From: Zygnema cylindricum
Lineage: Eukaryota; Streptophyta; Zygnematophyceae; Zygnematales; Zygnemataceae
Assembly: GCA_037447655.1 (NCBI GenBank)
Contig: JBBHKE010001101.1
Location: forward strand, 64,001-128,000
Length of the DNA: 64,000 nt
Direction of reading: 5' to 3'
Shown here: positions 1-10,682 of the stretch, piece by piece
Layout of the letters: the number at the start of each line of letters is the position of its first letter
How positions within the stretch are numbered: the stretch's first letter is position 1
The notes under the pieces: model-generated
Databases searched by the model: none
What the model saw: only the letters and a program-made list of their open reading frames with translations
Told to the model about the DNA's origin: nothing
Position numbers and translations under genes: made by a program

Positions 1-1
1 A

Positions 2-3000
2 GATGATAAGGGTTTTGAGACTAGTACTAAGAAAGGAGTCTTTGTTGCTAGCTATGAGAATGAAGTGTACTTCACAGCTGAAAAGGGTAGCCAAGGAATG
101 TTTAGGTTGAATTTGAGTAATGGAAAGACAGGAGTTTACTATGCTGGTGTAAGTGATTTGATGATGTGGCATAAAAGATTGGGACATGTGCATCTAGATA
201 GGTTAAAGGAAATGAAGAAGATGAGTGTAGTTGAGGGAATACATTTTGGTGATAATGAGACTTTGGATGATTGTAGTGGGTGTGCTCAAGGAAAGGCCCA
301 CAGATTGCCTTTTCCGAAAGCCGCAACATATAAGGGTGAAAAGGTTTTAGATTTGGTTCATACTGACATATGGGGACCGGCCAAAGTGCCATCAGTTGGA
401 GGGAAAAGATTTATGCTTACTATCACGGATGATTGGTCTAGATACTCTAGAGTATATTTCTTGAAAAACAAATCTGAGGCTTCGGCTTATTTTAAGGAGT
501 ATAAAGCATGGAGTGAAAAGCTCCATTAGACACCTATAAAGAGAGTGAGGAGTGATAATGGGGGGGATTTCACTTCTAATGAGTTTGAGGATTATTTGAA
601 AGAGGAAGGGGTTCAACACCAAAAGACTGTCCCAAAGAATCCAGAACAAAACAGTGAAGCCGAGAGACTAAATCGGACTTTAAGTGATAGTGCCCGTAGT
701 ATGTTGACAGATAAAAAGATAAGGAAAAGTTTTTGGGCAGAAGCTATGAATTGTGCTAACTATCTCAAAAATAGAGTCCTTACCTCGGCTATAAAAGACC
801 AAACACCTTATGAAAGATGGACCGGAAGAAAACCTAATATTTCACACTTAAAGGTGTTTGGAAGTCAAGTGTTTAGTCTAAACAGAGAAAAACCTGATTG
901 GAAGTTAGATGCTAGAGGAAAGTCGGGATACTTACTTGGGTATGATGAAAATGTAAAGGGATATAGAGTTTATGATCTCGGAAGAGAAGACATAATTCTA
1001 GTGAAACACTTGGTAGTTATGGATGAGGGAAAGTCCATAGATCCCTTTAAGTACACCAAATCGGTGAGAATTAGAATTGAATCCGAAAATGAGTTAGATT
1101 TAGATTCTTCTAATCGAACTCCGGTTCAGTCTGACTTTGCAGAGAAAGAGGAAAAACTGACCGAGAAACACTCTCTCTTGGAGTCACAACATCCAGTTCA
1201 AACCGAGGAAGAAAACGAGGAAAGACCAGAAATGGACGATGAACGACCGGAGATGGACTCCACGGATAGGGGAGAAGGTGAAGTTGTTCGGAGAAACCCA
1301 AGATTACCCTCTATCCCAGCGTCGAAGTTTGAAAGAGGAAGGAGAAGCAGTAAGAGACTTCGAGAGAGACAAGTGAACAACAAGGTAACTAAGCTGTCAC
1401 ATTTGAGCGAACCCCATACTTACTCGGAAGCAGTTAATAGTCCAGAAGGTGATAGATGGGTGAGAGCTATTAATGATGAGATGGCTTCCATTATGGAAGC
1501 AAACACATGGGAGTTGGTGGATTGCCCTCCAGATAGAAAGCCGATAGGATGCAAGTGGGTATTTAAGTTAAAGCTCAATCCAGATAACACTATCGAGCGA
1601 TACAAGGCCAGATTAGTGGCAAAGGGGTTCACACAGAAAGAGGGGATCGATTATGAGAAGACTTTTGCTCCGGTTGTTACATTCCCCCCCGTCCGGATTC
1701 TACTTAGTCTCGCGGCAGCGGAAGACATGGAAGTGCACCAGATGGACATAAAAACCACTTCTTTACACGGAGAATTGGAAGAAGAGAGCTTCATGCGACA
1801 ACCGGAAGGATTTGTGGAGAATGGAGAGGAAAGCAAGGTGTGCACATTGATAAAGTCCCTTTATGGACTAAAACAAGCTCCACGCCAATGGAACAAAAAG
1901 CTGGACGAGTTTTTAACGAGTTTGGGATATATTCGAATCAGTTCGGATCATTCTATCTACTTATTTAAGGACGAGGAAGGTATAATTTTCATTGCCATAT
2001 ATGTTGATGATTTGCTTGTTTTGAGTAAATCAATGGAGAAAATTAATAGATTGAAAAATGATCTAAAAGGTAGATTTGAAATGAAAGATTTGGGAGAGGC
2101 AAAGTACATCTTGGGAATTCAAATGGAGAGGGATAGACAAAAGAAAACAATTAGACTAACTCAAAAGGATTTGATTGGGAATATGCTTGAAAATTTTCAA
2201 ATGGAAAAGGCAAACAGTTGTACGACTCCAATGGACTTAAAGAAGAGAAATGAGGGGAGCTCAGAAGAGGGAATCTTGATCTTGGATAATGAGCTAGGAC
2301 CTGAGGAAAGCAAGTTCATGCAAACTATTCCATACAGACAGGTTGTCGGTAGTTTGATATACTTTATGAACTGTACTCGTCCTGATATAGCTGCAGCCGT
2401 CGGAGTATTAAATAGGAGTCAGAATGATCCTAGGAAGAAAGATTGGGAAGCGGCCAAAATAGTCATGCGGTACTTGATAGGAACAAGAGATCTATGTTGC
2501 ATTTTGGAGGGGATAATACTGACATCACCACTTGGAGTGATGCTAGTCATGGGGATGCTACGATGAGGAGGTGTACTTCTGGGTATGTGTTGTATGTTGG
2601 GAATGGGGCTTGTTGTTGGAGCAGTAAGCAACAAAAGGTGATTGCTCAGTCCACCATGGAGGGTGAGTATATGGCCTCGTGTTCGGCTGTGAAAGAATTG
2701 ATGTGGGTAAAATCTTTGCTTCAAGAATTCGGATATATGAAGAGCAGAGTGCAAAAAGTATTTTGTGACAATCAAGCTGCGATTGCGATTGCAGTGAAAC
2801 TCTGAGACCTCCATTGGCCCTCAGAGTATGCAAATCCAAAAGAAGCTAATCTAGATAGTGCCGACTCCAAGTTGATATAAACCCAAATGACTGACCCCTT
2901 CACAGTCAAAACCCCAATATAGATTCACCCCTGTGAAATAACACTTCCTGTGTGCTCAGTTCCACCACAGAATGCAAAGTTAGAATATGAGATTTGGACA

Positions 3001-4192
3001 CATTCACCCACTTTGACTTTCCCTTAGAAATACAGCCACCTTGGCAGACAAAAACTCTGACCGACTACACCCCTGTGTAGCGTGGACTCCCTTGAGTCCG
3101 CAGCAAAAAGAATCACTGTAAATGGTCAAGTAAAATGATAGTTATGACTGCCCAAAGTTTGCCATTTATACAGGGTGCTCTCTGGGAGAGGCAGTTGCCT
3201 ACCCAAAATTTATCTAAGTCCTATTCCCTCTCTAAAACTCTATCTATTGAAGTACGGCACCAATCAAATTACTGTGTGGTACAGAAAAGTACAGGTGCCG
3301 GTGTACTTTATGTACGGCCATTGTACGACATGGCCAAAATGTCGACACGTGTCATATCCGGATTTGTTCCCGTAATCTCCGGAGTTGCCGCAATCCAATG
3401 TAGTGTTACCACGTGTCACTCAATGTGGCGGTGATCGCAAACCGCCAAAATCGTACGCCGCGATCTCGGCATCCTTCGCGGTGGTCCGATCAATTTTGGA
3501 TTTCAATCGTGGCCGTCATAAATACCTGCACGGTATTCGTTCTGGCGTCAAACAAACTGCGCGGTATTTATTTCGTATACGTACCGTACGTCGTACTTTA
3601 CACAACTGTTTCTATGCAGTATGCATATAGTTCTAGTTTAATGAATTAGTGTAATTGTAACAGTTTAAATAAATATCATACCCGTCAATATATAATACAA
3701 TTTAGACTATCTGGATAAGACTACCGGCTACTGCGGTTGTGACACATGCCAGGAACCAGGATCACATCCTGGTTCTGTCAAAACTACTTTTAGAGAAAAC
3801 CCCCTATAAAACAACTGTTTGTCTCCCTCTAGACAGCACAGGCAGCCATGGCTAACTCCTCCTCCAGTCTTCAGTGACTGCAACAAGTGTGGGGACTTGA
3901 GGAGGAGTTAGAGGCAGGCTGTCAATATCTACTATTTTGCTTATTATTTTGCAATCTCTAGACCTAGAAAATACTTGAATTCCAACATGCAGCAAACCCT
4001 AAGCATCGCTTTAAAGCAAAGCATATGGATATTCGTTTGAGCTTTGTTAGAGAGAAGGTTGAGAATAAAATAATTAGTTTGGAATATAGACCGGATGGAG
4101 AGATGGTAGCAGATATGATGACTAAGCCGGTTTCTTCTCCCAAATTAAAATTTTGTAGGGAGAAGTGTGGACTGAAAGAAAAGATAGACTAG
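2..4192 (+). pseudogene. copia pol of A1: pre-integrase, integrase, RT, RNase H (broken)
   Basis: The frame is open from position 2. In order it shows the integrase zinc finger (MWHKRLGHVHLDRL, then CSGCAQGKAH), the integrase core (HTDIWGP, RSDNGGDF, and the glutamate in EQNSEAERLNRTL), the copia connector (HLKVFGSQVF), RT (GCKWVFKLKLNPDN, YGLKQAPRQW, YVDDLLVL at about 1999-2020) and RNase H (WSDASHGDA, STMEGEYMA). Breaks are a single in-frame TAG at 527-529 and a frameshift near 2500 between RT and RNase H. A 1.19-kb LTR then sits in the RNase H region, and the tail (RLSFVREKVENK to the stop at 4190-4192) resumes at about 3993. Upstream and downstream of the TAG the same frame continues, so the stop is one point change. 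It is not expected to make a full polyprotein now. Confidence 0.92.
2795..3987 (-). mobile_element. Solo LTR A6 (family A), TSD TGCAG
   Basis: A 1193-bp insertion in the RNase H region of A1 runs from TGAAACTCTGAGACC to GAATTCCAACA, so it has TG...CA ends. It is flanked by TGCAG at 2790-2794 and 3988-3992. Read on the minus strand it begins TGTTGG and ends GTCTCAGAGTTTCA, matching the 3' end of the other family A LTRs, including the Gag start ATGGAGGTC. No internal region is present, so it is a solo LTR left by LTR-LTR recombination. Confidence 0.93.
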
Positions 4193-4205
4193 AAAATAAG
4201 GGGAG

Positions 4206-5317
4206 TGTTGAAAAGTGATATTTTGTATTCTACCTTTTTGAGTCTTGCAGTTCTCATACTTGTTGTAGTCAGTGAGAATTGACAGGCAGCCATGGCTTCC
4301 TTGGACAGATGAGAAGATAGACAGAAGACAAAGCTCCTGCAAAAGTTGCGTCGCCACATACATGATTTCATCTTGTAACCTCCGGGCGAAAGCCGTACGG
4401 GAAAGGCGTTCGTATTATCCGTTATGTCTTGATGAATCGATGCATGTATTGTACTTGATAAATATTTAAAAATAACATACAGCATATTCCGTTTAACATC
4501 TTACGAGACGAAACGACACAGGGAACGTGTGGTACCGCACGAAATGCAGTACCGCACGAAATAAATGAAACAGACATTTGATTTCGACGGACGAAATTAA
4601 ATGTCGCGATCGACGGCTCGCGAAGCAAGAAGAAAATTTAAGCGGTCAACACGGAATGTTGACCGTCGAAATTCAACGGTCAACACGGAACTTTGACCAG
4701 TGAAATTCAACGGTCAACATTTACTCGGCGCGCCGTCAGATCGAACAGTTGAAATTAATCACCGTGAAAAGAACGGACGACACGCGTGAGGGCCGGGATG
4801 CCGGAACGACTATCTGGGAGAAGTACGGCGAAATGGGAGGAAATTACACGTGGCATCATTCTATAGGATGCTGGAAGAGAAAATGGACAGAATGTCATTG
4901 ACCTATTTTGCCACGTGGTAGACTGGAATGGTGCCGAATATATCCGTACATAAAGTACGGCGGCTGTTGTACTTTGTATGTACAATAATTAGGGTACTTC
5001 ACTTTGATTGGTTTAGAGTAGTTATTAGGAGTTTTCAGGACTTAGACAAAATTTGGAAAACGTCCTCTCTACCAGAGGCCATCTGTACAAATATGCTGTC
5101 TTTGAACAGCCATAACTTAATGCTCAGGTGAGCAAATTCAGTGATTCTTTTTGCAGCGGACTCAAGGGAGTCCAGGCTACACACGGGTGTAGTCGGTCAG
5201 AGTTTTTGCGTGTCAAGGTGGCACTTATTCATTGCCAAATTCAAAAGTGCTAATATTATCCTAGAGGCTTCATATAAGCTGGACATTCTGTGTACCAATG
5301 GAGGTCATAGAATTACA
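4206..5317 (+). repeat. 3' LTR of A1 (family A)
   Basis: The 1112-bp LTR starts TGTTGAAAAGTGATATTTTG directly after the polypurine tract and ends CCAATGGAGGTCATAGAATTACA-type sequence at 5317. It is homologous along its length to the reverse-oriented LTRs at 22140-23119 and 38775-39738. The terminal ATGGAGGTCATAGAATTACA is the start of Gag in complete family members, so in this 3' copy the ATG opens into flanking DNA. Confidence 0.9.
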
Positions 5318-5544
5318 CTTTCGATGTCGGTCACAATTGCGGACATTACTTCATTGGCGATTTCTTTAAAATCTCCAACTATTTATTTGATTTGTTCAAA
5401 TTGCTTGTTAAGGAGTATGTTATGTTGCTTGAATTGCATGTTGTAAGATTCTTTTTGATGCTCAAATTGCGTATTGTTCGATTTTTCAATCGTTTTTTTT
5501 AGCTGTTCAATCACTTCTTGAGCGAAAAGTGAGGGATTTTTTTG

Positions 5545-6720
5545 CTAAGCTTGTCTCCTACCTCTTTTTCTTTTCCGAACGGCTGTAAACTTACGTTCAT
5601 ACGGTGGGGATTCGACGCTTATTTTTTTTTCAATTTCTTTGTCATCTCCTTCTTCTTCTCCATTCTCAAAAATAACATCTTGCAACGGTTTCCCTCGCAC
5701 ATTAACTCCCTCCTCGTTACCTCCATGACCTTGTGGATTATTATCTAAAATAATTGTATCGTCTTCCACATCAAAATCCGCGTTAACCTTAGGTTCTTTT
5801 TCACCCTTATCCCAAGTGACTTTTGGGTTTACTACATCCCTCTTTGACATCTCAGTGTCCATCTCACGAAACAAGGTTCTCACCAAACAAGGTTTCAGAA
5901 AAAGAGGCAGCCAAACCGTTTTTCGATCTCTTTATTTTACTCATAGAGAAATAAGTAGCAACTCTACTCTTCGTACTGTAGTCTCTAAATTTTTGAAGTC
6001 GTTCGACAGATTATTCTATTTTTTTTTGCATTCACTCTAATCACGTACAACTCCCATTTTTTTGCATTCACCCAAATCACGTACGACTCCCTTCTCTTTA
6101 AACGTTTCAGAAATGTTTTCCCATTTTTCAACCCTAGAACCAAACTTTACCTTATCAATCTTTTTGGAGCTTTCGTAAAATTCTATTTTCTTAGCCTCGT
6201 TCAGAAAGACTCTTCGTAAAGCTCCTAATTTCCGTTCTATTACGTGGGCATGAGTTTTCCTTTTCTGGTGATAACCCATCAACTTCAATTTTTTTCCCAG
6301 TTGCTTTTCTATGTTTTGGTGGGCTCATCACGTTCTTTTTTGGTGAGGAAAGAGTTTGGGTGGAGGATAATGCATGGGTAGATGGAATTATTGGGTGAGA
6401 AGGTAAAGAGGCTATTACACTGCTTGACAACAGTGGAAATGGCGTGTTTAAGGTGTTTAACAAGGGATCTGGGTTTTGGAATAATTGCGAAGGTAAAATG
6501 GAGCAATTTTGAATAACTTCCATGTGTTTAGTTTGGTGAGAGAATGAGGCAAAGGAAGATCCACAAATAGTTTGGGATATTATAGGAAGTGTGAGTAAGG
6601 CACGACAACAAGAGGTTGGGGTAAGAGAACTGTTGGCATCATTCAGGGCAGAAACATTTAAGGCATAAATTAGAGGAATTGGTATTAAAGGCGATGGTGC
6701 ATCCGATGAATATCATGATG
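5545..6720 (-). pseudogene. Degenerate minus-strand coding remnant, unrecognised
   Basis: I do not recognise this. Minus-strand frames hold a Ser/Pro-rich stretch (from about 6700 down to 6300, e.g. NVSALNDANSSLTP, SPPKHRKATGKK), followed after a frameshift by a charged, lysine-rich stretch (KRKTHAHVIERKLGALRR, FGSRVEKWENI) and an acidic then basic tail (EEEGDDKEIEKK, AVRKRKRGRRQA) ending at 5545. Composition looks like a coding region decayed by frameshifts and stops, plausibly the linker of a retroelement protein. No zinc knuckle, protease or RT motif is visible. It lies between the 3' end of A1 (5317) and element B (7143). The rest of 5318-7142 shows only the pyrimidine-rich tract. Confidence 0.35.
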
Positions 6721-6845
6721 GTGGAAAAGGTGTTATATTCGTTGAACGAAAGCTTGTTTCATTTGAATCTAATCTCGTGGTGTTGTTCATCATATTTGCA
6801 AACATATTTCCTGGAAGTAAAAAAAAAAAAAACAATAATAGTTGG

Positions 6846-6991
6846 GAATTCTCTCCTTCTTTTACTCTCTGTCTCTATTTCCCTCTCTTTCTCCCTCTCC
6901 ACCTCTCTATCTCTCATTCCTTTTCCTTCTCCCTCTCTCTCTCCCACTCCCTATCTCTTTACCTCTCCCTCTTCCTCTCCCTCAAATGTCT
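6846..6991. repeat. Pyrimidine-rich low-complexity tract (CT/CCT)
   Basis: Nearly pure C/T on the + strand with irregular CTCTCT and CCCTCTCC runs. It creates long Ser/Leu-rich frames on + and Arg/Glu-rich frames on minus that are composition artefacts. Confidence 0.85.
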
Positions 6992-7142
6992 TTAAAAAAT
7001 CGGAACTATCATTGAGTTATATTATAACTAACATCGCATGTTTCGTCGCGATTAAAAAATTGGTCATATCCGCCTCTTTTACTTGCTTAGACCCCTCACT
7101 TTCCCACCTTTATCACACTTCTTTTTTTTATAAGGGGTATGA

Positions 7143-8306
7143 TGTTGTTTTGAAAACTTAGTTTCGTGCGTGCGCGACTTTTTGTACGCTTGAGACGTTT
7201 CGTGCATATATTATTAATGTGGAGGTTCAAATGGGTTCACGGATTGGGGGAGCGAACGTACTGATAAAACTAAAGTGAAGTAAGGAGTTATTGAGTGGCG
7301 TGACTACGCAGTAAGAAATGAACGGCGGATCGCAAAGCGATCCGATTTGAAATGTACGAAACGTTGAAATATACACTGCCGGTACGGCGCATCTATTTGA
7401 GACAAGTGTACTTTTAATAAGACAACGCAGCTGCTACGAAGCTGCGGTTATTTTTGGATATGTCCAGATATGCGACAACGCAGCGGCGACGAAGCCGACA
7501 ACGCAGATCTTTTGATATTGATCAAGTCGGTGGACGAGATTCATACGAAGGTCTCGAGTGACTGAGGAAGTTGACTTTTCGGAGATGTCGGTGTAAATAT
7601 TTGGTTGAATAGTGGTTTGTCCTTTTGTTAATTAGTTTATTAGTGTAGATTAATTCATTTTGACATACATCAAATTATTCTAGTATACTCGTAGTAATTT
7701 AGGTAGGTGGTAGATAATGTACGGCTGGTATGCCTCCGTACATACAGTAGTGAACTCTCTGAGTATAACTTGTAGGACTTAGATTATTGTGATATCAAAG
7801 TCAAGTTTATCAAAGCAATGGCAAACTGTTTTTTGCATCTTTGACCTGTTGGTGTGATCACTCTGTTTGGTGTTTTCATGTGAAACTTTGTGAAGATATT
7901 CTAAGATATAAAATCTATGTGTGTGTGCAATTTCATTCTATTTTGTTATTTGTGTAAGATCATGTGAGAGGTCTAAGTGGTTAGTTTGTGAAGTTGTCAA
8001 CTGTTTTTGGGCAACTCTAGAGCTTATATCTCCTAGATGCCTTGGTGGATTTGGCTCAAACTATGGGAGTTTACATTGTATATGGTATACAATATATTGG
8101 TGCAGTTTGAGGTGATTCTGTATATTGTGGGATTTGGCTCTAACTATGGGAGTTTACATTGTATATGGTATACAACATATTGGTGCAGTTTGAGGTGATT
8201 CTGTTTATTGTGGAGTAATCTGTGCTGTCTGAAACACATTTGTTTTTGAGGTAGTCTGTGGGTGTTTCCGTGAGTAATCCATGGATGAAATAACCTATGT
8301 ACAACA
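7143..8306 (+). repeat. 5' LTR of B, with internal 83-bp tandem duplication
   Basis: 1164 bp, TGTTG...CAACA. Units at 8048-8130 and 8131-8213 are near-identical copies; the 3' LTR has only one, which explains the length difference. The last 26 bases hold the Gag start (ATGGATGAAATAACC). Confidence 0.92.
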
Positions 8307-9171
8307 GGTTATGGGCCCACGCCCATGGCTACCCATATTTGATGGATCTAAATATCATTACTGGAGGTGTATGTTGGAGAGCTACTTCGAGATGATGGAG
8401 CTAATGGATGTGGTGGATGGTACTTTGGCCAAAACATCAAATGGATGGAAAAAGAAGAACCATGAGTGTCTAAGGGTTATCTAGAACTCCTTGACTGAGG
8501 AACTAGTAATGTCATACCTAAGTTTTAAAAGTGCAGCTGAATTATGGAAGTGCTTAGAATGTATGTATGCAAAGACTTATGTATATCATTGGCTTAGCAG
8601 TGTTACAAAAATAGTTGAATACAAGTATGTAGGAGGTAGTATGGAGAAACATTGTATTGACATAGAAGTATTATTTGCAGAAAATGATTTCGCAGGAGGA
8701 AACCTTACAGATGCTCAACGAGCTCTCTTGTTAACGAGAAGCCTCCCTAAAGAATATAAGAGCGCATTAGATAGATTAACTCTAATTGATAAAAAGGATT
8801 GGAGCCTAACTCTAGCAAAAAGATTTGTTTTAGATGAAGAGGCTAGTAAAAAGGTTTTATCAAATGAGAGGAATATGAAGGAATCTAAGTCTCAGTTTCA
8901 AAAAATTAAAAGTAATAGTGAGTTCGAAAATGGACCTAAGAATTGTTTTTACTGTAAAGATTTAGGACATACCTTCAGGGTATGTCTATCATATAAAAGT
9001 ACATGTATTATAGGAAATTTCAGAGATGAATGGGACAACAACCAAGTTAGACCCTCAACAAGGAGGAAACCAAGTGCTTTCATGAGTGAGAGACAAGATT
9101 CGACGGATGAAAAAAGGCTTACACCTTTTGTCAACGAATACATTTACTTACCAAATCTCTGCGTTTTTTGA
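8281..9171 (+). pseudogene. Copia Gag of element B (one in-frame stop)
   Basis: Gag is the capsid/nucleocapsid protein packaging element RNA. The frame starts at the ATG inside the 5' LTR (MDEITYVQ), reads through the PBS (QVMGPRPWLPIFDGSKYHYW), and continues as a UBN2-type capsid (MEKHCIDIEVLF, LLTRSLPKEYKSALDRL) to a zinc knuckle CFYCKDLGHTFRVC that fits CX2CX4HX4C. The only break in 297 codons is TAG at 8482-8484; the frame is otherwise continuous to the stop at 9169-9171. No protease follows. The start was chosen because ATG, PBS and the capsid homology are in one frame and the same arrangement occurs in families A, C and D. Confidence 0.88.
8307..8321 (+). other. Primer-binding site of B (tRNA-iMet anticodon-arm type)
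   Basis: GGTTATGGGCCCACG abuts the LTR end CAACA. Fourteen of its 15 bases are complementary to the GGTGGGCCCATAACC segment of the plant initiator tRNA-Met anticodon arm (tRNA sequence from memory). It is also codons of gag. Confidence 0.8.
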
Positions 9172-10682
9172 GATGTGGTGAAAGAGTTGAAAGAAAAGGA
9201 TTCAGTTATTATCATTGTTTCCTGTGACAGATTGGTGAGTCACACAAACTTACAAAAGAAAGGGGTTACTGAAATATGAGGAGTTGAAGGAATTAAAGGG
9301 AAACCAGAAGTGGAAGTGGAAGGAATTGAAAATAGTGTGGTCATCGAAAAATAGTGTGGAGAAAGAAGAGAGTGAAAAAGATTCGGTTGTTGTGACTTTT
9401 TCTTGTGATAGATTGGTGTGTGTATATGACTTACGACGGGACGAGATGCTTGAAGAAATGAGAGTTAGAGAAGTAAACTTAAATGTGGCAGCAGAATATT
9501 CCTTAGATATGGAGAAAACTGAACTAAAAACAAAACTTAGAGTAAGGGAGGAAGATGATGAGAGAGAAAATGGTGAATTGATATCAGAGGTGGAAAATAA
9601 TGTGGTTTTAAAAGTTAATGAATTCAACGAAGGATCGAGAGAGATTGTTAAGAAAATGAGGTTCAAAAAAGAAGGTCATAAAATTGGAGAAATTTGGATA
9701 TTAAGAAGGAATATTAGGAAGAGGAAAAAATAACTAAATGAAAGGGGGATCAAAATGAAAGTATTCAGGATGCATTCACTTACGGGGAGTAATATATCTA
9801 TGGAAAAATACCAGAACCTAGTAAGAATAATCAGACTTTATAAAGGTAACGGGAAGGCAAATAATTGTAGAAGTATAAATTATACGAACAGACCAGAATC
9901 AAGGAAATAAGAAAGAAAAAGATACAAATTAAGGAAAAATAGCTGGAGAAGAAACAAGTTACAAAATCAATCACACAGGAGAACGCGACCAGCAACGATG
10001 AGAGGATGTGTGACAGGAAAATGGAGAGAATTTGGTGCAGTAACGTAGGCAACATATATCAAAGGAAGCGGAAGGCGTGGAAGTATCTAGTAGGAGAGAA
10101 GGTGCAGCAATTGTTCAATGAAAGTGTGTAAAGACAAGATATTTTCGACAAATACTGATCATATGACTAAGTGACGATTACGGGTGGAATTCAGATTTAC
10201 TAGAGAGGTGTTATATCATAAGTGAAAGGACAATTTTGCGTTTTTGGCATAGGGGGAGCTGTTACGAGACGATATTCAAATATGTTAGTCTGTAAAATTC
10301 AAAGAAATTAAGGAAATGGTTGATAAAGTTTTTTATGGAAGACAAAGAGTGTTTGAATATTAAATGACTAACTCAGCAAGGAGGCAATTGTCAAGAATGG
10401 GAAGTTTGGAAGACATGGCAGGAACGCAACAGAAGCAGTAGTGAATCAGCGGAAGCAGTTCAGGTCGCAACGCAGCAACCCAACATAGCAACGCAACAAC
10501 AAAGTATAGCAACGCAGTGGAAGCAGTGGTGAATTAACCGAAACAATTCGCATCACAACGCAGCAACGCAACATAGCAACGCATCAACGAAGTATAGCAA
10601 CGCAGCGGAAGCAGTGGTGGCGTTTGACACTTGAAACGCTACAAAATTTATTCCGGTGCACGAAACTAAATTTTCGGGAGAG
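9172..10682 (+). other. Non-coding or unrecognised internal region of B
   Basis: This purine-rich stretch lies between gag and the 3' LTR. A 149-codon frame at 9284-9733 (MKELKGNQKWKWKELK..., highly charged, ending RRNIRKRKK) is open but has no recognisable motif; it may be a composition effect of the purine bias or a residual coiled-coil-like protein. From 9734 to about 10430 I see no gene. Copia enzymes are absent. Confidence 0.5.
10430..10620. repeat. Imperfect GCAACGCAGCAAC minisatellite in B
   Basis: Two imperfect copies of a roughly 100-bp block are built from GCAACGCAGCAAC, GCAACATAGCAACGC and GCGGAAGCAGTGGTG motifs, just upstream of the 3' LTR. Similar GACAACGCAGC motifs occur inside the B LTRs. 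Confidence 0.7.

Larger units (their letters stand above)
1..5317 (+). mobile_element. Ty1/copia LTR retrotransposon A1, 3' portion (5' part lies before the window)
   Basis: The window opens inside the pol region of a + strand copia element. Pre-integrase zinc finger, integrase, reverse transcriptase and RNase H follow in copia order, then a purine-rich tract (AAATAAGGGGAG, ending at 4205) and a complete 3' LTR from 4206 (TGTTGAAAAG) to 5317 (GAATTACA). A solo LTR of a related element interrupts RNase H at 2795-3987. The 5' LTR and gag are outside the window, so the 5' target-site copy cannot be checked; the 3' flank begins CTTTC. Damage is light: one in-frame stop, one frameshift and the LTR insertion. 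Confidence 0.93.

Noticed and set aside
2795-3987. Host intron or gene inside RNase H of A1
   Set aside because: TG...CA ends, an exact TGCAG duplication and homology to other LTRs show a solo LTR.
6679-7161. 160-codon + frame with Ser/Leu-rich protein
   Set aside because: It runs over the CT-rich tract and ends at the edge of element B; composition explains it.
8307-8321. tRNA gene fragment
   Set aside because: The tRNA-iMet-like 15-mer is always next to an LTR end and inside gag; no acceptor, D or T arm is present, so it is a PBS and not a tRNA gene.
10430-10620. CRISPR-like regular repeats in B
   Set aside because: Units are imperfect, of uneven spacing, and have no unique spacers; it is a retroelement minisatellite.
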